Source of the DNA: Pseudomonas rhodesiae | GTDB lineage: Bacteria; Pseudomonadota; Gammaproteobacteria; Pseudomonadales; Pseudomonadaceae | Direction of reading: 5' to 3' | Length of the DNA stretch: 60,713 bases | NCBI RefSeq assembly: GCF_007858255.1 | Contig: NZ_VFEU01000030.1 | Span: forward strand, 1-60,713 | Shown here: piece by piece, positions 1-8,864 of the stretch | Layout: every line of letters begins with the position of its first letter | Position numbering within the stretch: the first letter of the stretch is position 1 | Made by a program: the position numbers and the translations under genes | Notes under the pieces: model-generated | The model's database searches: none | The model's input: the letters and a program-made list of their open reading frames with translations, nothing else | What the model was told of the DNA's origin: nothing

Positions 1-25
1 CCGTACGCCTATCTAAAGGATGTTC

Positions 26-3000
26 TCACGCGTCTACCGACGCAGCGGGCGAGTGAAATCGAGCAGCTGCTTCCGCATAAGTGGCAGCCGGTTTAATCAC
101 GCAAGACGTGTTGCCCGGACGCATACCGATCAACGTGAATCCTGTAGGAGCTTCTTGCAGCATGCGGTTAAAGTCTCCAGTGAATGCAAGGAGCTTGTTT
201 CTTGCCACTTTAACCTGCGTGTCTAACTGTGGAGTGAAATACTCCGCATGCGACTTGGCTTCTGCAGTGCGAGCAATCAGGTTGGAAAGCGAGTCTTTCT
301 TGAGCTCTAAGCGCTCCAGGTGCTCTGAAACGATTTCAGGTTTTTCTACCAGGAAGCTTTCACGCGTTTTGATTTCGTTATGCATTTGCTCGAGGCAGTG
401 AGCAGTAACGCTCCATGAAATGATCTCTGCGGCGAGGAATTTGCGACGATTGGCTTTTGGCACAAGGCTTTCAGGCGATGCTCCATTCCTTTTAGACTCA
501 GCGATATAGGCCTCCAGCTCGCTACACTCGTCAGTTAGCACACGAATGTGACCGTATATCCTTGGCAGGTGGTCGACAGTTTTGACCGAGTAATAGCAGC
601 CCCCGCACGGCATACTTATCCCAGGAATGGCACCCAGGTCTTTAACGACGTCCGCTGGGCAGCGATTACCAAATGGGCAGATATGAGTGGGCATAAAGGC
701 CAGCGAGTCGATGGGGCGCTGCCTTGTCTCCCTGACACCCGAAACCACATCATCCTTGGTCTCACGGTCAAAAGAGATCGCACCGAAGTCAATCAGAGAC
801 TTCTCCTTGTCTCGCCGGAAAGCCTGCTGAAGCTTCGATGCAACGTCTTCTGCTTTGATGTTAGACATTGCTGGGCGGTCAACTAGCCATCCATGCTCAA
901 TACTCAATTTTTGATACTGGGCAACCGATTTTAGGTATGCAGGGTCAACTTTTGCGTAATACATTACATGTTCATCACTGGCATGGCCGGTAATAAATGC
1001 GCCGATGATGTGTGGCGGCAAAATTGGGATGTATTCAGATACAACTGATACTCGGCAGGAGTGCGGGGTATGTTCGATTAATTTGCAGGCCTGTCCCTCA
1101 AGTTTGATCACGGTGAGATAGTCGTGAGGATCATTAATAGATTCCAGATCCCCCACAGCCTCTGGCATTGCGTTCGTCGCCTCAATGCCCAGCTGAAACC
1201 TGCAGAACAAGTCAAAAGAATAAATTAGCCTTTTGAAATATTTCGCATAGGCCTCCGGAGTCAGCACGCCAGGACTTGTTCCCTTCGGAAATAGCGTGAT
1301 GATTTTGCCATGCTCATTTTCTTCATGGTAGTCATACCAGGTTTCGACATCCATTGCGGGATCGTTAAACCAAGGGATCATGGCTTTTTGACGATCCAGC
1401 AGTTCAATTACCGTCTTCGAAACAGTAGCGTCCCAGGGGCCGTTTACTTTGTCAGTGTTGATGCGTAACTTGCAAAGCGCAGGCAGGGGTCTTGAACGAT
1501 CAATTCGCATATCATAGGTTCGCCTCTCTAGCCAACGTATGTGAATACTACGAACCCCTGTCTCCAGTGCGATGATATTATGTCTGATGTAATTGAGCTG
1601 AGGATAGAACACCCACTTCCCTTCGCGTTCAACCGAGTGTTCAATAATTGGCACGACAAACCTTGGAAGAAGTCGCAGCGCCTCATACTTCATGGGGCGA
1701 TTATCTTCGGATTTAGGCTGCGAAGCGTCAAATGATGGGTTCCGGTAGAACACAATTGGAACGTACCCAAGTTTTTCAGTTTGAACGATTTTTTGGGTGT
1801 TGTTCCAATCCTTTGTTTCAATATCTGCCCTGAATTGTTTGTCGAATAGGTTTATTTGTTCGTGATATACCCTTTCGGCTAGGTGAGTTGTGAAAGACTC
1901 TATCGCGTAGCAGTATTGGAGAAGGTATGGGAAATGCTCAGAATGAAATGCAGGCTTATTAGAGCTATTCCTTCTTCGCACGATGGGGAAATCGAGCTCA
2001 AGTATGGGGCAAACAAAACCAGAAAGTTTCTCGTCGGCGCTCGAGTGAGCCGTCAAGTAGTTGAAAAAGCTGGTGATGTGGTACATGATCTGCTGGATCG
2101 TTGAGTTTGACCTGCCTCTGCGAAGAAAAGTGAGGAAGCCTATGTATCCATCGCCCTCCATGTGCGTCCGATTAAGCTCACTTGGGTGAGGAGGAAGCAA
2201 TCCCGTGGCAGTAGGGTATTCGCCAAACAACCAGGTATTCAGAACTGAGAAGCTCTTGCTGTAAGCGTCGAAAGACTTAATACCCCGAGACTTTTGTAAG
2301 CCGGTGTATTTGTCCTGATATTTCAACCACGACTCGACACTTTCCTTGTGCTCATCAGGATAGTCATATTCGCCAGAGGCCAGAGCTTTTCTACTGGCGT
2401 GCAAATCATTTTTAGGGCGGACGGCGACCTGGCTACATCTGTCAGAATACAGCCTCTGAACATAGTTCCAAAACGCGGCTGGGGCGATGGGGTACTGGAA
2501 CCAGTCAACGTCATTTCTTCGCATTAAGACCAAGTGGTCGGCGAGGTCAGCGATGTCATCTGGATTGATGTCTTCGATTCTATGCCAGTCTGTGCAACGA
2601 ATCATGCGCCATGCGTACCATCCAAAGTTTTTGACGGCACTAGGCTTCATTACGGAGGTAATGTCCGGAATGTCTTCGTAGGGAACATGCGAGACAAACG
2701 GTTTGCTCACAAATGCAAGCACCTCGGTATAGGATGCTGCAGCAAACTCATAGAAGTTGGTTCCTTCGTCCTGATTGTGAACCGTGGGCTTCCTAAGGTC
2801 AGCCGGGAGCAGGACAGCTCGCTCCTGCCAGAGAAAGTGAAGAATTAAGACGCAGTCTTTACTCAGCCTCTCCAAGGAAGACTTGTTGAGCCAGTCAATA
2901 GAGGCCTTCGGAACGACCTGCTTCGCAATTTCTATCGGCGCAGTCTTTTTCGTGCAAGCTAAAGCATTACGCACCCACACTTCATCATAAATAGGTGCAT

Positions 3001-3214
3001 TTGACACGTTCAGGTGGTCATCAAACAGGCGCACGATGGACGCGTTGTAATATTCGTTACGAGCGCCGCTTGTTACCTTACTTGGAGAGATATAGTTCGT
3101 GCCAAACAGCTCTTTGCAGACGCAAGCCTTGGCTTTCGTGATCGCCTCTTTAATGGAGCTATCAAGAGGCGCTCCAGTTTTGATAATCTGAATATCCTTA
3201 GTCAGGTTAATCAT
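26..3214 (-). CDS. gmtZ: Large integrase-family protein, GmtZ-like (VPA1269 family)
   Basis: Second gene of a leftward recombinase pair; its start overlaps the end of the upstream integrase gene by 8 bp, so the two are probably translationally coupled. The 1062-aa product keeps a spaced tyrosine-recombinase signature: Arg555 in ETGVRSIHIRWL, His718/Arg721 in PHSCRVS, His744 in GHAS and Tyr752 or Tyr753 in MYYAK. After this catalytic part lies a cysteine cluster (C846, C852, C870, C873), probably a zinc-binding site, and a charged, probably helical C-terminus. The size, the position behind a smaller tyrosine recombinase and these motifs fit the GmtZ protein of gamma-mobile-trio islands (NCBI name VPA1269 family). 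The family name is from memory, not from a search. The third gene of such a trio (gmtX) would lie left of the window; only 25 bases remain after the stop. It probably acts with the upstream recombinase in island integration. Confidence 0.65.
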   Translation of the reverse strand: MINLTKDIQIIKTGAPLDSSIKEAITKAKACVCKELFGTNYISPSKVTSGARNEYYNASIVRLFDDHLNVSNAPIYDEVWVRNALACTKKTAPIEIAKQVVPKASIDWLNKSSLERLSKDCVLILHFLWQERAVLLPADLRKPTVHNQDEGTNFYEFAAASYTEVLAFVSKPFVSHVPYEDIPDITSVMKPSAVKNFGWYAWRMIRCTDWHRIEDINPDDIADLADHLVLMRRNDVDWFQYPIAPAAFWNYVQRLYSDRCSQVAVRPKNDLHASRKALASGEYDYPDEHKESVESWLKYQDKYTGLQKSRGIKSFDAYSKSFSVLNTWLFGEYPTATGLLPPHPSELNRTHMEGDGYIGFLTFLRRGRSNSTIQQIMYHITSFFNYLTAHSSADEKLSGFVCPILELDFPIVRRRNSSNKPAFHSEHFPYLLQYCYAIESFTTHLAERVYHEQINLFDKQFRADIETKDWNNTQKIVQTEKLGYVPIVFYRNPSFDASQPKSEDNRPMKYEALRLLPRFVVPIIEHSVEREGKWVFYPQLNYIRHNIIALETGVRSIHIRWLERRTYDMRIDRSRPLPALCKLRINTDKVNGPWDATVSKTVIELLDRQKAMIPWFNDPAMDVETWYDYHEENEHGKIITLFPKGTSPGVLTPEAYAKYFKRLIYSFDLFCRFQLGIEATNAMPEAVGDLESINDPHDYLTVIKLEGQACKLIEHTPHSCRVSVVSEYIPILPPHIIGAFITGHASDEHVMYYAKVDPAYLKSVAQYQKLSIEHGWLVDRPAMSNIKAEDVASKLQQAFRRDKEKSLIDFGAISFDRETKDDVVSGVRETRQRPIDSLAFMPTHICPFGNRCPADVVKDLGAIPGISMPCGGCYYSVKTVDHLPRIYGHIRVLTDECSELEAYIAESKRNGASPESLVPKANRRKFLAAEIISWSVTAHCLEQMHNEIKTRESFLVEKPEIVSEHLERLELKKDSLSNLIARTAEAKSHAEYFTPQLDTQVKVARNKLLAFTGDFNRMLQEAPTGFTLIGMRPGNTSCVIKPAATYAEAAARFHSPAASVDA

Positions 3215-4622
3215 GTTGCGTCCCTTGAATGCGATTCGCCTCGTCCTTCAATACTTCGAGCTGGCGCAGATAAAACTCCTCGCGAATTGTGGTAAAGGAG
3301 GCATCGCCTCTTTGCATGACGTACTGGTTAGCATGTTGAATGTATGCTTCGATGATGTCGGTGTCGTGCTTCGCGTACTTCATCGTGGATGTAACGCTGG
3401 CATGGCCCATCAGGATCTTCACGTAGGTAATGGGTAGACCAGGAAGGGTTTGACCAGGAACTGGCATGTAATTAAGCGTGTAGGTTCCGTACATATGCCT
3501 CAGAGAGTGAGTGCTGATGCCTGTGACGTCCGGCAAGCCTGCCTTCAAAGAGTATTTCTTGAAGGTTTTGTCACGGCTGCTCCTGTCGCTTGCGAAGAAG
3601 GGCCTGCCGTCAGAGTTCTGAAACAAGAAATCATGTCCAACGCTAGAGTTGTATTCTAGGGTCAGGTACTTCTCAAGGCTCTCCCAGAATATTTTAGCGA
3701 ATGGTTCAATCATGAAGGTGACCTCGGTCTCCCGACCTTTCCAGGAGAGAAGCTTATGCTCTTCTTCAGTAATACCAGGCGCTTTCCTCGCAAAGGGGTC
3801 GCGTAGGAACACTGCAAAATCGTCATCGTCGATGTCGGACATTCGAACTTGTAGCGCCTCGCTTGTACGCGAACCTGTCGCGGCAAGTAGGGCATATAGC
3901 GTCATATCCCTGTAAAATGTCGTGGACTTTGCAGGCTTGGCCTGTCTGAGAAAGTCGATGGATCGTTCTATAGGGAATGGAAGGATCTTGAACGGCTGCT
4001 TGTCGTGTTTGCTGTTCCTACGCCCTGCTTTAGCAAACAGCTTATCTCTCTTGCGTTTAGGCAAAACTGAGTTCAGCGAGCCACGAATGACTGCTGCCAT
4101 CCATGAATTAGCTTTTTGGGCCGAAACCTCATATTGACTTCGATATTCGGCCTTGCTCGAGCAGAACCGACTGAACAGATGGTCAGGTGCTGTCATGTTT
4201 TTTGACTCGGCTACCTCAAGAAACCATCGAATAGACGACTCTATTGATTCCGCGATTGAGTTTTGACCGGTTAGCCGTGTCTTCCCTAGGCTATGGGCCA
4301 GCGTCTTCGCTATCGGGTTCGTGGCGTCCGTACCGAAGAGGAGATAAACCTGGTAGCTGTAGATGACGGTCTCGATAGTGACCTCGACATCTGCAGGAAA
4401 TTGGGTTTTCGTCGCCTCATATACGTAGTCGATGAAGCGGCCAACGTGCTCCGAGTAGAGCTTATCGGTGTTTCCTGCGTAGCCCTTACGTGCCAGCCAC
4501 GTCGTGTAGTCGGTGAACGGTTTGAACTCGCGTGCCTCGTCGGGCATGCCAGGGTCGAGATGAAGCAGGATGTAGTTAGCCTCGCTCGTAACGGGCGCTT
4601 CGACCAAGATGAAGTTTTTCAT
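3207..4622 (-). CDS. gmtY: Tyrosine site-specific recombinase, GmtY-like
   Basis: Complete phage-integrase-type tyrosine recombinase of 471 aa. The catalytic residues are visible in order: Arg252 in ATGSRTSEAL, a beta-hairpin Lys near 295 (SWKGRE), His372-x-x-Arg375 in HSLRHMYGTY, His407 in LMGHAS and the nucleophile Tyr416 in MKYAKH. Residues about 35-150 look like a SAM-like core-binding domain. It is the first gene of the island-end operon, reading away from the tRNA genes, and overlaps the large GmtZ-like gene by 8 bp. An integrase gene next to a tRNA is the usual layout of an integrative element, so it probably cuts and joins DNA at the tRNA junction near 4928. The pairing with a 1062-aa integrase-like protein points to a GmtY-type enzyme rather than an ordinary phage integrase. 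Catalytic class is secure; the trio assignment is less so. Confidence 0.75.
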   Translation of the reverse strand: MKNFILVEAPVTSEANYILLHLDPGMPDEAREFKPFTDYTTWLARKGYAGNTDKLYSEHVGRFIDYVYEATKTQFPADVEVTIETVIYSYQVYLLFGTDATNPIAKTLAHSLGKTRLTGQNSIAESIESSIRWFLEVAESKNMTAPDHLFSRFCSSKAEYRSQYEVSAQKANSWMAAVIRGSLNSVLPKRKRDKLFAKAGRRNSKHDKQPFKILPFPIERSIDFLRQAKPAKSTTFYRDMTLYALLAATGSRTSEALQVRMSDIDDDDFAVFLRDPFARKAPGITEEEHKLLSWKGRETEVTFMIEPFAKIFWESLEKYLTLEYNSSVGHDFLFQNSDGRPFFASDRSSRDKTFKKYSLKAGLPDVTGISTHSLRHMYGTYTLNYMPVPGQTLPGLPITYVKILMGHASVTSTMKYAKHDTDIIEAYIQHANQYVMQRGDASFTTIREEFYLRQLEVLKDEANRIQGTQHD

Positions 4623-4785
4623 GAGCTCTTATTCCAAATACCACACCCTATTAGCTTTGGGTGTCGCACTTGCCTTTGTCAAGGAAAAAGGCTCAAGTGG
4701 GTGAATCAGGCCAACGCAGAAAGCTCCGTCAGCATGGCCGTTGGCCGTCTGCGGAGTGCGCTAAGTGTTTGATTGTAAGGGGAGA

Positions 4786-4862
4786 TGGGGCCACCGGCGG
4801 GAATCGAACCCGCGACCCACCGATTATGAGTCGGTTGCTCTAACCAATTGAGCTACAGTGGC
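4786..4862 (-). tRNA. tRNA with CAU anticodon, probably carried by the island
   Basis: Folds as a complete tRNA on the minus strand with encoded CCA (4786-4788). Acceptor stem GCCACTG/CGGTGGC (one T-G pair), D-arm GCTC...GAGC, anticodon arm ACCGA-CTCATAA-TCGGT giving CAU, 5-nt variable loop, T-arm GCGGG-TTCGATT-CCCGC. The discriminator base is C, not the A expected for Met and Ile tRNAs. CAU could mean elongator Met or lysidine-modified Ile2 (AUA decoding). Pair C5-G68 is present but C4-G69 is not, so the sequence alone does not settle this. It lies between the integrase gene and a truncated CAU tRNA, so it is probably element DNA substituting for the broken host gene. Confidence 0.85.
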
Positions 4863-4927
4863 GCTGAGAAGGTGCAAAGCTATCAAAAATCAGGTTCAAA
4901 TGCCACACCAACATTCGTACCACATAA
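4863..4927. other. Spacer at the inferred right end of the island
   Basis: Sixty-five AT-rich bases between the intact tRNA and the point where the truncated tRNA stops looking like a tRNA. They contain no gene. GGTTC at 4893-4897 and GAACC at 4928-4932 form a short inverted pair around the junction side. I infer that this is element DNA up to the crossover near 4927/4928; the other end of the element is outside the window. Confidence 0.4.
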
Positions 4928-4984
4928 GAACCGTGGACCAAAGGATTATGAGTCCTCTGCTCTGACCAACTGAGCTATAGGCCC
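4928..4984 (-). pseudogene. Truncated tRNA-Ile2(CAU)-like gene, lost after T-loop GGTTC
   Basis: The 5' 57 nt of a tRNA read leftward from 4984: acceptor strand GGGCCTA, D-arm GCTC...GAGC, anticodon arm with loop CTCATAA (CAU), and T-stem CACGG followed by TTC. After that the sequence becomes TTATGTGGTACGAATG, which cannot pair back to close the T-stem or the acceptor stem, so no functional tRNA can form. C4 and C5 of the acceptor strand are the kind of determinant TilS uses on tRNA-Ile2, so this was probably the AUA-reading tRNA gene. P. aeruginosa has a CAU tRNA gene next to rmcA at this position. The break in the T-loop is a typical crossover site for tyrosine recombinases. Confidence 0.75.
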
Positions 4985-4999
4985 TTAACAGGTCGCGGA

Positions 5000-7900
5000 T
5001 TATAGCGATGGTTTCCTCGCTGTGCTATCCGAAAAGTCCTCAACTGTCATACGAAGGAACGTGGCGGCAAAAAGCTCCGGCGGCAAAGGCAGGCTGACGA
5101 TGTAGCCTTGCATCTGTTCGCAGCCTTCGTCGGCAAGGAAGGCTTGTTGTGCGGGGTTTTCCACGCCTTCGGCAATGATGGTGAATTGCATGCTGTGGCC
5201 CAGGGCGATGATCGCGCGCACGATGGCGGCGTCGTGGGGGTCGTCGGGCAGGCCGCGAACGAAGGATTGGTCGATCTTGAGGAAATCCAGCGGCAGGCGT
5301 TTGAGGTAGCTGAGGGAGGAATACCCAGTGCCGAAGTCGTCGATCGCCAATTGAACGCCCAAACGTTTGAGTTCGTGCAGCACATCAAGGGCTTCTTCGG
5401 CCTGGCTCATGATGAAGTTTTCGGTGATCTCCAGTTGCAGGCAGCCGGGCTCCAGGCGGTAGTCGTGCAGCAGTTGTTCGATGCGCGGCAGCAGGTTGGG
5501 ATGACGCAACTGTGCGCCAGCGAGGTTGACCGACAGCGGGCCGAAATCGTCGAACGTGCCTTGCCAGGCGTGAAGCTGGCGACAGGCTTGTTCCAGCACC
5601 CAGTCGCCGATCTGCAGGATCATGCCGTTCTCTTCGGCAAGCGGGATGAAGTGTTCGGGCGGCACGTCGCCAAAGGTTGGGTGGTGCCAGCGGATCAAGG
5701 CTTCGGCGCCAATCAGGGCGTGGGTCTTCAGGCAGAGTTTGGGTTGGTAGTAGAGACTGCACTCATTGCGCTCGATGGCACGGCGCAGCTCATGTTCCAA
5801 GGCTACGCGCTCCTTGGCTTGAACGGTGAGGTCGCGGGTATAGCACTCGACACGATTACGTCCCTTGGCCTTGGAGCGGTACATCGCGGCATCGGCGTTC
5901 TTGACCAGGGTGGCGACGTCAGTGCCGTCCTGGGGATAGAGGCTGGTGCCGATGCTGGCGCTGATAAAGAACTCATGCTCGCCGGCCTGGAACGGCGGCG
6001 TGAAGCATGCCAGCAGTTTATTGGCCAAGTGCTCGGCATCGCCCTCATGTTGCAGGCCGGGTAACAGGATGATGAATTCGTCGCCGCCCAGACGCGCGAC
6101 GGTGTCGATGTCGCGCAGTTGCTCCTTGAGGCGCAGCGCGATGCCTTTAAGCAGCAGGTCGCCGACAGGGTGGCCGAGGCTGTCATTGATGTGCTTGAAG
6201 CGATCGAGGTCGAGGAACAGCACAGCGCCTTGTTTGCCGGTTTGCTGATGGCCGTTGAGCGCGGCTTGTAGCCGGTTTTCAAACAGCGTGCGGTTGGGCA
6301 GGCCGGTGAGGGGGTCATGGTGGGCCTGGTAGTCGAGTCGGGCCTGGGCCAGTTTGAGGCTGGAGATATCGGCGAAAACCGCCACAAAGTGGGTAACGAC
6401 ATTGTCACGGTTACGCACGGCGCTGATGGTCAACCAGCTGGGGTAGAGCTCGCCGCTCTTGCGCCGGTTGGAAATCTCGCCCTGCCAGTGCCCGTGAGTG
6501 GTCAACTGATGCCACATCGCCGCATAGAAGGCGCTGTCATGCAGACCGGAGGCCAGCAGGCGTGGTGTCTGGCCCAAGGCTTCGGCCTCGCTGTAGCCGG
6601 TGATCTCGCTGAAGGCACGGTTGACGGCGCTGATGTTCTGCCGAGTGTCGGTAATCAGTACGCCTTCGGCGGTGCTCTCGAACACGGTGGCGGCCTGCTG
6701 CAGCTTCTCTTGCATCAGCTGGCGTTCAGTGATGTCCCGGGCAATGGTGAGCATGCAGTCCTCGTCGCCGATGGGTAGCGGGCGGCTGGATAGTTCGCAC
6801 AGGCGTATCAGGCCGTCGGCACGGCGGATATGACAGATGAAATCGCGCACAAACCCGTCGCGGCGCATCAGTTCCAGCAGGTGTTTGCGTTCGTTGAGGT
6901 CGACCCAAATCCCCAGTTCCAAGGCGGTCTGATCGATGGACGTGGCAGCGGTGAAGCCGGTGATGCGGCTGAAACCTTCATTGACCTCAATCAGCAGTCC
7001 GTCGCGCTGGCGGCTGAGCAGCAAGCCATCGGGCGAGGCATGAAAGGCCTTGGCGAATTTCTCTTCGGAGGTTTGCAGCTGTTGCTGGGTTTCCTTGAGC
7101 TGGGTGATGTCGCGCACCACCACGACAATGGCTTCCACTGTGTCGAGCTGGAACGGCTCCGCGGAAATCAGCCCGGTGAAGACTTGGCCGTTGCTACGTC
7201 GAAAGGACATTTCCAGGTTGCGAATGCTGGTGGTCTGCACGCGGTGCAGCAAGTCGGGCCCTGCGTCGTCGATACCCCAGATGTTCAATTCAGTGGCGGT
7301 TTTGCCCAGTACTTGAGCAGCGCTTAAGCCGATCTGGTCTTCAAACGCTTTATTGACCTCCAGCAGACGTCCATCGCTGAAACGGGCAATCACCAGAATG
7401 TCAGGGCATTGCTGGAACACCGAAGCGAACTTCTGCTCGGACAGCTGCAGCGCTTCTTCGGTGCGCTTGGCTTCGCTGATATCAATCATCAAGCCGCGCA
7501 GGACGGACTCATGGCCGTGTTCGATCAGGCTAACGATGTCGCGTACCCACAGGCAGCGGCCGTCGGCAGTGATTACGCGGTAGTCAACGCTGTGATCGCG
7601 CTTGGCGCGGGTTTCACGATGGCAATAGGCTTCGGTGCGGGTCAGGTCGGCGGGGTGGATGATATTGCGCCAGAATCCTGGAATCAGCCAATGGGCGCGT
7701 GGATAGCCCAGCAGTTCCTCGGCGTGGGGGGACACATAGCTGTAGGTGAAATCAGCGATGCTGGCTTCCCAGGCAATGGCCGACAAACTCTCCACCAGGC
7801 TGCGGTAGTGGTATTCGCTGCTGCGCAGTTCTTGTTCAAGTGCGACGCGGCGGGAAATCTCCGAGCTGAGCCGGCGATTGATCCGAATCGCGATGATCAA

Positions 7901-8743
7901 TACGGCGCTCATCAATAGCAGTGCGGGCAGGCCGTACAGCAGCAGATCGTTCCAGAAAGTGCGGTTATCCGAGAAGTTACCCACCCAATGGTGTTGGATT
8001 GCGCTGGTTTCGTCAGGGCTGAGGTCCGCCAGTACTTTATCGAGGATGCTTACCAGCATTTTGTCGTTACGGGGTACGCCCATCGCCAGTTGATAGCGGT
8101 AGGGCGTTTCACCACTGACATACAAGCCTTCGAGTTTGAGTTCGCGCAGGCTCCAGACGCTGGAGGCCAGGTCGCTGACTACGGCGTCCACCTTCCCGGT
8201 GGCCAGCGCCTGTAGCGTGGAGCTGACATTGGGCAAGGCGACCAGATTGATATCGGGATGATGGGTACGCAGTAATTCATGAGGGGCGTAGTTTTCCACT
8301 ACGGCAATTTTCAACCCATAGAGCTCCTTGAGCGTGCGCGGGCGCGCCCCACCTTCGTGGGCAAGGATAACCATCGGAAAGTCGATGTAAGGTCGAGTAA
8401 AGGCCAGATAGTTCTGGCGCTCCGGTGTGGACATAACACCCGGTATGAGATCGAGTTGACTGTTTCGAGCCTGCTCCAACACCTGGCCCCAGCTTGCTGG
8501 TTCGATCAGTTTTATCTTGATGCCCAGGCGATCCTGAATCAGGCGGACATAGTCCGCAGCCAGGCCCTGGTAGCGGCCATTCTCGTCACGGTATTCAAAG
8601 GGCGGCCACGAAGTGTCCACCCCCAGGCGCAGCTCCTGATGGTCCGCCAACCAGCCACGCTCATCATCAGTGAGAGTCAACGCGCCAGCCGTTGCGGTCC
8701 AGGTCAGCAGCGACAGCAGTATCACGGTCGGCAAACTGGGCAT
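5000..8743 (-). CDS. rmcA: RmcA-type dual GGDEF/EAL c-di-GMP enzyme with periplasmic sensor and PAS domains
   Basis: A 1247-aa inner-membrane c-di-GMP enzyme. Order of parts: signal peptide (1-22), periplasmic solute-binding-protein-type domain (about 25-255), transmembrane helix (about 267-287), several PAS domains (about 310-800), GGDEF domain with intact RLGGDEF (886-890) and an RxxD inhibitory site (RDID) five residues upstream, and EAL domain with intact EALIRW (1014-1019) and DDFGTGYSSL. Both catalytic signatures are complete, so synthesis or hydrolysis is possible; P. aeruginosa RmcA (PA0575), which has the same layout and neighbours rpoD, is a redox-responsive phosphodiesterase. Its solute-binding domain probably senses an amino acid or similar ligand. 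It is transcribed after rpoD on the same strand but separated by a strong terminator, so it has its own promoter between 8744 and 8832. Confidence 0.92.
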   Translation of the reverse strand: MPSLPTVILLSLLTWTATAGALTLTDDERGWLADHQELRLGVDTSWPPFEYRDENGRYQGLAADYVRLIQDRLGIKIKLIEPASWGQVLEQARNSQLDLIPGVMSTPERQNYLAFTRPYIDFPMVILAHEGGARPRTLKELYGLKIAVVENYAPHELLRTHHPDINLVALPNVSSTLQALATGKVDAVVSDLASSVWSLRELKLEGLYVSGETPYRYQLAMGVPRNDKMLVSILDKVLADLSPDETSAIQHHWVGNFSDNRTFWNDLLLYGLPALLLMSAVLIIAIRINRRLSSEISRRVALEQELRSSEYHYRSLVESLSAIAWEASIADFTYSYVSPHAEELLGYPRAHWLIPGFWRNIIHPADLTRTEAYCHRETRAKRDHSVDYRVITADGRCLWVRDIVSLIEHGHESVLRGLMIDISEAKRTEEALQLSEQKFASVFQQCPDILVIARFSDGRLLEVNKAFEDQIGLSAAQVLGKTATELNIWGIDDAGPDLLHRVQTTSIRNLEMSFRRSNGQVFTGLISAEPFQLDTVEAIVVVVRDITQLKETQQQLQTSEEKFAKAFHASPDGLLLSRQRDGLLIEVNEGFSRITGFTAATSIDQTALELGIWVDLNERKHLLELMRRDGFVRDFICHIRRADGLIRLCELSSRPLPIGDEDCMLTIARDITERQLMQEKLQQAATVFESTAEGVLITDTRQNISAVNRAFSEITGYSEAEALGQTPRLLASGLHDSAFYAAMWHQLTTHGHWQGEISNRRKSGELYPSWLTISAVRNRDNVVTHFVAVFADISSLKLAQARLDYQAHHDPLTGLPNRTLFENRLQAALNGHQQTGKQGAVLFLDLDRFKHINDSLGHPVGDLLLKGIALRLKEQLRDIDTVARLGGDEFIILLPGLQHEGDAEHLANKLLACFTPPFQAGEHEFFISASIGTSLYPQDGTDVATLVKNADAAMYRSKAKGRNRVECYTRDLTVQAKERVALEHELRRAIERNECSLYYQPKLCLKTHALIGAEALIRWHHPTFGDVPPEHFIPLAEENGMILQIGDWVLEQACRQLHAWQGTFDDFGPLSVNLAGAQLRHPNLLPRIEQLLHDYRLEPGCLQLEITENFIMSQAEEALDVLHELKRLGVQLAIDDFGTGYSSLSYLKRLPLDFLKIDQSFVRGLPDDPHDAAIVRAIIALGHSMQFTIIAEGVENPAQQAFLADEGCEQMQGYIVSLPLPPELFAATFLRMTVEDFSDSTARKPSL

Positions 8744-8832
8744 AACGGTCTCGTTATGGCACGGGGAATGTTTCGAGTGTAGACGGGCATTTCGCAGGAG
8801 GGGTGAAGCGGGAATTTTTATCTAGGCAAAAC

Positions 8833-8860
8833 AAAACCCCCGGCCTGGGCCGGGGGTTTT
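8833..8860 (-). terminator. rpoD transcription terminator
   Basis: Perfect hairpin AAAACCCCCGGCC-TG-GGCCGGGGGTTTT starting 4 bp after the rpoD stop codon. T-runs follow the stem in both directions, so it could also stop rightward transcription. Confidence 0.85.
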
Positions 8861-8864
8861 GGTA

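Noticed and set aside
1..25. Possible start of a third recombinase-operon gene
   Set aside because: Only 25 bases follow the gmtZ-like stop, with an in-frame TAG soon after the only GTG; nothing can be called.
4661..4843. Open frame of 60 codons across the intact tRNA (ends GGNRTRDPPIMSRLL)
   Set aside because: Well-known false peptide produced by reading the antisense strand of a tRNA gene.
5108..6064. 318-codon plus-strand frame inside rmcA
   Set aside because: Antisense shadow of the EAL and GGDEF region.
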